Positions 60,613 through 64,000 of a stretch of DNA of 64,000 bases are shown piece after piece. The number at the start of each line of letters is the position of its first letter. Position 1 is the stretch's first letter. Both the position numbers and the translations under genes were made by a program. The stretch covers positions 248,001 through 312,000 of the forward strand of contig JAXMEB010000003.1 in the NCBI GenBank assembly GCA_046348545.1, read 5' to 3'. Below the pieces are notes generated by a model. That model saw nothing but the letters and a program-made list of their open reading frames with translations, searched no databases and was not told the origin of the DNA. The DNA comes from JAXMEB01 sp046348545 (GTDB lineage Bacteria; Pseudomonadota; Gammaproteobacteria; Berkiellales; Berkiellaceae).

Positions 60613-61835
60613 AACACAAGAACATGGAGGTTCAATCTAACCTAGAGCTCGCATTAAACACGTTACGTCAATTTGTCCGCATGGAATCTTTTGCGGGTGT
60701 CATGCTAGTCTTCATGAGTGTTGTGGCGCTCATTTTTGCCAATTCAAATTGGCACAGTATCTATGCGCAACTGATTGAGTCAAAGTTTTATATTGGTATC
60801 AACAGTTTCGAACTCCGTAAGCCACTGTTACTCTGGATCAATGATGGGCTGATGGCCCTATTTTTCTTACTGATTGGTCTTGAAGTTAAACGTGAAATTT
60901 ATGAAGGTCAGTTATCGAGCCTTTCTCAAATTGTGCTCCCTGGTGTGGGTGCATTGGGTGGAATAATCGCCCCTGCTTTGATATTTGTTCTATTTAGTCA
61001 TGAAAAACCACAGGCTTTACAGGGTTGGGCGATTCCAGTGGCAACCGATATCGCATTTGCGCTCGGTATATTAGCGCTATTAGGAAATAGGATACCGAGT
61101 TCTTTGAAGATCTTTTTGATGACACTGGCGATTTTTGACGATATTGCGGCAATTCTGATCATTGCGGTATTTTACAGTCACGATTTATCACCGTTGTCCT
61201 TAGCATTAGCGGCATTAGCAATCAGTGTCTTAATTTTGATGAATCGATTGAAAGTAAAAGCTATTTCACCGTACGTTTTCGTGGGGGTGATTTTATGGCT
61301 TTTTGTACTCAAATCGGGTGTACATGCGACCCTGGCAGGTATTATCTTAGCGTTTACCATTCCTCTGAATGGAAAAGATGCGGCTTCCTCGCCATTGAAA
61401 ACAATGGAGCATGGATTGCATCGATGGGTGGTTTTTTTGATTTTACCGGTGTTTGCTTTTGCCAATGCGGGAGTAGACTTGACTGGCTTGACATTTGAAA
61501 TGCTGACTAGTCCAGTGGTTTTAGGTGTTTCGCTTGGCTTGTTTTTAGGTAAACAACTAGGTGTTTTTAGTTTTGCTTACGTTGTCATTAAATTAAATTG
61601 GGCTAGGATGCCTCAGGGTTCAAACTGGGGACAATTGTATGGAGTGGGTATTCTCTGTGGGGTTGGCTTTACGATGAGCCTCTTTATAAGTTCTTTGGCT
61701 TACAATGAGCATACTTTCAGTATCGTTTCCAGGCTGGGAATTTTATTGGGCTCTTTTGCTTCTGCTGTAACAGGCCTTGTCGTGCTATACCTTTTTTCGA
61801 GAAACACAAGGGAGCACAAAGCTATTTCAAGATGA
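60609..61835 (+). CDS. nhaA: Na+/H+ antiporter NhaA
   Basis: NhaA exports sodium in exchange for protons and controls pH. The 408-residue protein has about 12 helices. The ion-binding Asp pair is in ATDIAFALGILALLG region (ATDIAF) and FDDIAAILIIAVFY near residues 148 and 178, and FFLLIGLEVKREIYEGQL lies near 82. The start is a TTG at 60609 with GGAG eight bases upstream, overlapping the amidotransferase stop; an ATG at 60624 is the alternative. Confidence 0.93.
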   Translation: MKHKNMEVQSNLELALNTLRQFVRMESFAGVMLVFMSVVALIFANSNWHSIYAQLIESKFYIGINSFELRKPLLLWINDGLMALFFLLIGLEVKREIYEGQLSSLSQIVLPGVGALGGIIAPALIFVLFSHEKPQALQGWAIPVATDIAFALGILALLGNRIPSSLKIFLMTLAIFDDIAAILIIAVFYSHDLSPLSLALAALAISVLILMNRLKVKAISPYVFVGVILWLFVLKSGVHATLAGIILAFTIPLNGKDAASSPLKTMEHGLHRWVVFLILPVFAFANAGVDLTGLTFEMLTSPVVLGVSLGLFLGKQLGVFSFAYVVIKLNWARMPQGSNWGQLYGVGILCGVGFTMSLFISSLAYNEHTFSIVSRLGILLGSFASAVTGLVVLYLFSRNTREHKAISR

Positions 61836-61838
61836 TTA

Positions 61839-61847
61839 TGTTATAAT
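61839..61847 (+). promoter_or_regulatory. Extended -10 promoter element
   Basis: TGTTATAAT is a TG-n-TATAAT extended -10 box just after the nhaA stop. It lies 34 bases upstream of the gene at 61881. No good -35 box is seen, which is normal for this promoter class. Confidence 0.55.
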
Positions 61848-61880
61848 GCTGCCCTATTTTTTATCTCAACCAGGTGAGAA

Positions 61881-63032
61881 ATGATCGAGTCTTATAACTT
61901 ACTTCAAGGAAAGGTATCAAAACCAAAGCGGAGATTTCCTATTCTAAGTGTTTTTGGTGCTTATATTCTCTTTGCGCCGATTACGCTTTTACCTTTTCAT
62001 ATTGGTTCGATTTTAAGCTTCACGGCAATGGGGCTAGCTGCCATCGCTTTAAACAAAGCAAATAGCAAGAACGGTCTATCAAGTCGTGGATTTTCCTTGA
62101 ATGCGAGTGAGCAGTTACATTTGGCTATTTTTGCTGGATTGGGTCTTAGCATCTCAATCTACGGTGGATGGATGTTTCCTATAGCCCTTTTAGCAATGAG
62201 CTTCATTATTGGAATAAGATATTATCAACTTATTCTGGCTAGACACCTTGAAAATCAAAACGAAGCCTTACTCGAAAAATGTAAAAACATTAGTGATAGT
62301 GGAGTATTCGGCGTAGTGTCAGGCTTTTGGAATGCAGTAGAAATTACTGCATTGCTGGCCGGCGGTGCTCAGCCTGGCCTGTTGTTGCAAAGACAAGGTG
62401 GTGAAGTTTCGCTTATGCCAGGCTATGGAGAAAATTTGTCGCGCGTTTCTAAGAGTTTGCTATTAGCTACTTTGGTTTCGGAATTCAATTCGCGAATCGT
62501 TCAGATTGGATCTAAGCCTCAACCTGATAGTGCTGAAAATGAAGAGTTTATGAGGAGAGTTTTTGAAAATATGAGAAAAGCGTTCTCAGAAAATCAAAAT
62601 ATTCGCGCTCGTTGGGAAAATATTAAACAAGCACCTTCGATTTTCAATTTACCCCTTCGACCTTTTTTAGGTGAAATTGTCAATTCCATCGGTGATGCCT
62701 TAGATCATTGGAATAAAGCGATCAGGCTCCTGATGCCGTTAACCGTATCAACGGATGTGGCCCATAAACCGTATTCAGCTGCTTATCGAGTTGAAAAGCG
62801 TGAGCGCAAAGTTATTGCACTTGTGGACCAACTGAAGACCGCTTTGGGTGAAGAGGCGAGTGCCGTCAAAGAAGCACAGAGAAAGCGTCAGCAACATCAT
62901 GCACAAGTTGTGACTTGGATGCGGCGTGATGAAGCGGCGAATTCAGATCACTCGACGATCTATTCACCTGAGGACGCACTTAATCTCTTGAGCGCGGAAA
63001 AGGCTGAGTTGAGACAACGGCTTAAACTGTAA
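61881..63032 (+). CDS. Hypothetical membrane protein, 383 residues
   Basis: I do not recognise this family. Four TM segments in the first third (near 20-38, 42-58, 80-95 and 97-115) are followed by a cytosolic, mostly helical part of about 260 residues. A Glu/Lys/Gln-rich coiled-coil region lies near 305-345, and the protein ends in charged helices (AEKAELRQRL). AGGTGAG just before the ATG gives a strong ribosome binding site, and an extended -10 promoter precedes it. It converges on the double-glycine peptide gene. Confidence 0.6.
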   Translation: MIESYNLLQGKVSKPKRRFPILSVFGAYILFAPITLLPFHIGSILSFTAMGLAAIALNKANSKNGLSSRGFSLNASEQLHLAIFAGLGLSISIYGGWMFPIALLAMSFIIGIRYYQLILARHLENQNEALLEKCKNISDSGVFGVVSGFWNAVEITALLAGGAQPGLLLQRQGGEVSLMPGYGENLSRVSKSLLLATLVSEFNSRIVQIGSKPQPDSAENEEFMRRVFENMRKAFSENQNIRARWENIKQAPSIFNLPLRPFLGEIVNSIGDALDHWNKAIRLLMPLTVSTDVAHKPYSAAYRVEKRERKVIALVDQLKTALGEEASAVKEAQRKRQQHHAQVVTWMRRDEAANSDHSTIYSPEDALNLLSAEKAELRQRLKL

Positions 63033-63051
63033 CTTATTTAAATGAGCTATA

Positions 63052-63084
63052 ACCGATTGCTCAGTGTGATGCTGGACAATCGGT
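63052..63084. terminator. Hairpin between convergent genes
   Basis: ACCGATTG (63052-63059) pairs perfectly with CAATCGGT (63077-63084) around a 17-base loop that contains a further CAG/CTG pairing. It lies 20 bases after the + strand gene and 17 bases after the - strand peptide gene. There is no T-tract, so termination strength is uncertain. Confidence 0.5.
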
Positions 63085-63101
63085 AAACTGCCATGGCGAT
63101 A

Positions 63102-63395
63102 TTAACTTTGAAAAACTGTTAAAGATCTATTGAATTCAGCAATGACTTCGCTTTTAGTTTCGTCAGACGAAAAATGCCAAGCACTATATGCTGCAACGCC
63201 TGCGAAAGGAGCGATAGCGGTCAGGGTCTTACCAACGAAGCCTAATGCTTCCAGTGCTCCTATAGGTGCACCGAAAGATGATAGGAGATAAACTCCGTTT
63301 TGAGCCAAGGTTGAGCTTAAAAAAGCAGAAGCTGCTGCTTCAACCACAAAACCGCCACTAATCGCTTGAATTTCAGAATTATTTAAATTTTTCAT
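63102..63395 (-). CDS. Small peptide with double-glycine leader (bacteriocin/microcin-like precursor)
   Basis: The 97-residue product starts MKNLNNSEIQAISGG, which matches the double-glycine leader consensus (a hydrophobic residue, then E-I, then a hydrophobic residue before Gly14-Gly15). Cleavage after Gly15 would release an 82-residue peptide that is hydrophobic and rich in Gly, Ala and Ser (FVVEAAASAFLSSTLAQ), with a polar C-terminus. Such precursors are normally cut and exported by a C39-peptidase ABC transporter, but none is in the window, and no immunity gene is evident. AGG lies about 10 bases before the ATG. Confidence 0.6.
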   Translation of the reverse strand: MKNLNNSEIQAISGGFVVEAAASAFLSSTLAQNGVYLLSSFGAPIGALEALGFVGKTLTAIAPFAGVAAYSAWHFSSDETKSEVIAEFNRSLTVFQS

Positions 63396-63435
63396 AATGA
63401 CTACCTAATGATTAACAAATAAAATTGGAGAAAGA

Positions 63436-63464
63436 ACCTTAATACAGTTAATCGGCTGAGTCAA
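63436..63464 (-). promoter_or_regulatory. Candidate promoter for the double-glycine peptide gene
   Basis: On the - strand TTGACT (63459-63464) is followed after 17 bases by TAAGGT (63436-63441). The gene starts 40 bases downstream. The -10 box is a poor match. Confidence 0.35.
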
Positions 63465-63512
63465 TCATTTTGTCGCAAAATTCTCTAAAAAAATTAAGTG
63501 TTGTTGCACGGA

Positions 63513-64000
63513 TCACTGATGAGGATTCATCTTCTTTAAATACTCTGCAAGCCCGTGTCGTTGCCCCTCTGAAAACACAAGACCTAACTTTGTTCTCCGC
63601 TCGAGAATATCTTGAACGGTTATCGCCCATTCGTGCATCATCAAGTATTCAACCTCAGCTTCGTATAGATGATGTCCAAAATGTTCTCCCATGGTTTCGA
63701 GGCTTTCTTTATCCTTAAGAAATTGGTAGCACCGGGTACCATAATAGTTTGCATACCGTGAACTGAGTTCAGGTGGCAAAAAGGGAAATTCCTGTTGTAG
63801 TTTCAAACAGAATGTTTCGAATGAGACTTGTAAGTCTCCGCCTGGTAATATTGCATCGGCTGTCCAACTAGGGCCCATTTCCTTAAAGAATGGTTTTAGT
63901 AGCGACAAGGCTTCTTCAGCGAGATAACGATGTGTGGTGAGCTTACCGCCAAAGACGTTCAGTACCGGTGCCATTTTAGGAGTATGCATCAGTTCAAGTT
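63513..64000 (-). CDS. glpD: Aerobic glycerol-3-phosphate dehydrogenase, C-terminal part
   Basis: Only the last roughly 160 residues are in the window, and the frame remains open to the right edge. The segment LNVFGGKLTTHRYLAEEAL is the conserved FAD-binding C-terminal motif of GlpD, followed by the helical cap region that includes LPGGDL and the late EWAITVQDILERRTKLGL element. GlpD oxidises glycerol 3-phosphate to dihydroxyacetone phosphate at the inner membrane and feeds quinone. The rest of the gene lies outside the window. Confidence 0.88.
   Translation of the reverse strand, partial: LELMHTPKMAPVLNVFGGKLTTHRYLAEEALSLLKPFFKEMGPSWTADAILPGGDLQVSFETFCLKLQQEFPFLPPELSSRYANYYGTRCYQFLKDKESLETMGEHFGHHLYEAEVEYLMMHEWAITVQDILERRTKLGLVFSEGQRHGLAEYLKKMNPHQ

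Noticed and set aside
63470..63718. 82-codon + strand frame opposite glpD
   Set aside because: It is antisense to the conserved C-terminal glpD frame and shows no ribosome binding site or motif.

Overview
The window looks like a chromosomal segment from a Legionellales-type gammaproteobacterium (related to Legionella, Coxiella or Berkiella); this placement is inferred. The evidence is the housekeeping order carA-carB-greA / rlmE-ftsH-folP-glmM / tpiA-secG-tRNA-Leu-nuoA to nuoN-tRNA-fMet-rimP-nusA-infB-rbfA-truB-rpsO-pnp, a fairly AT-rich base composition, and several large proteins that look like secreted effectors of an intracellular bacterium. No rRNA, CRISPR array, transposase or phage gene was seen.

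Region 1 (1-36.2 kb) is conserved and tightly packed on the + strand. It holds pyrimidine/arginine precursor synthesis (carAB), transcript cleavage (greA), rRNA methylation (rlmE), membrane proteolysis (ftsH), folate (folP), amino-sugar synthesis (glmM), triose-phosphate isomerase, the SecG translocon subunit, all 14 separate subunits of respiratory complex I, and the rimP-nusA-infB-rbfA-truB-rpsO-pnp translation and RNA-decay operon. Many genes overlap by 1-20 bases. The only breaks are yhbY and a peptidase E-like gene on the - strand, plus one copy of a short repeat at 11.0 kb.

Region 2 (36.2-52 kb), right after pnp, is accessory. It contains a probably frameshifted class III PHA synthase gene, a photolyase, a 649-residue unknown protein with a weak kinase-like motif, an operon of di-haem peroxidase, cupredoxin and sensor kinase, and a 912-residue protein that joins a Skp1/BTB-like domain, a ubiquitin-like domain, a HAD-like domain and a C-terminal CaaX box. 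It also contains a thioesterase/FabH-like pair, an Hpt-like protein that lacks its histidine, a small ankyrin-like protein and a membrane protein with a J-domain-like N-terminus. Three loci (11.0, 43.8 and 51.7 kb) carry copies of a MITE-like repeat with imperfect terminal inverted repeats ending in ATATACCC/GGGTATAT.

Region 3 (52-64 kb) has envelope and transport genes: a polytopic membrane protein, dacB, an MHS-type transporter, a TolC/HlyD/ABC/FtsX-type export cassette, a YafJ-like glutamine amidotransferase, nhaA and an unknown membrane protein. A short gene for a peptide with a double-glycine leader follows, and the 3' end of glpD runs off the right edge.

Starts were moved from the longest open frame where a ribosome binding site or family length favoured another codon (carA, glmM, nuoB, nuoC, nuoG, nuoI, nuoM, rimP, infB, truB, dacB and others). 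All product names rest on reading motifs by eye; no database search was run.
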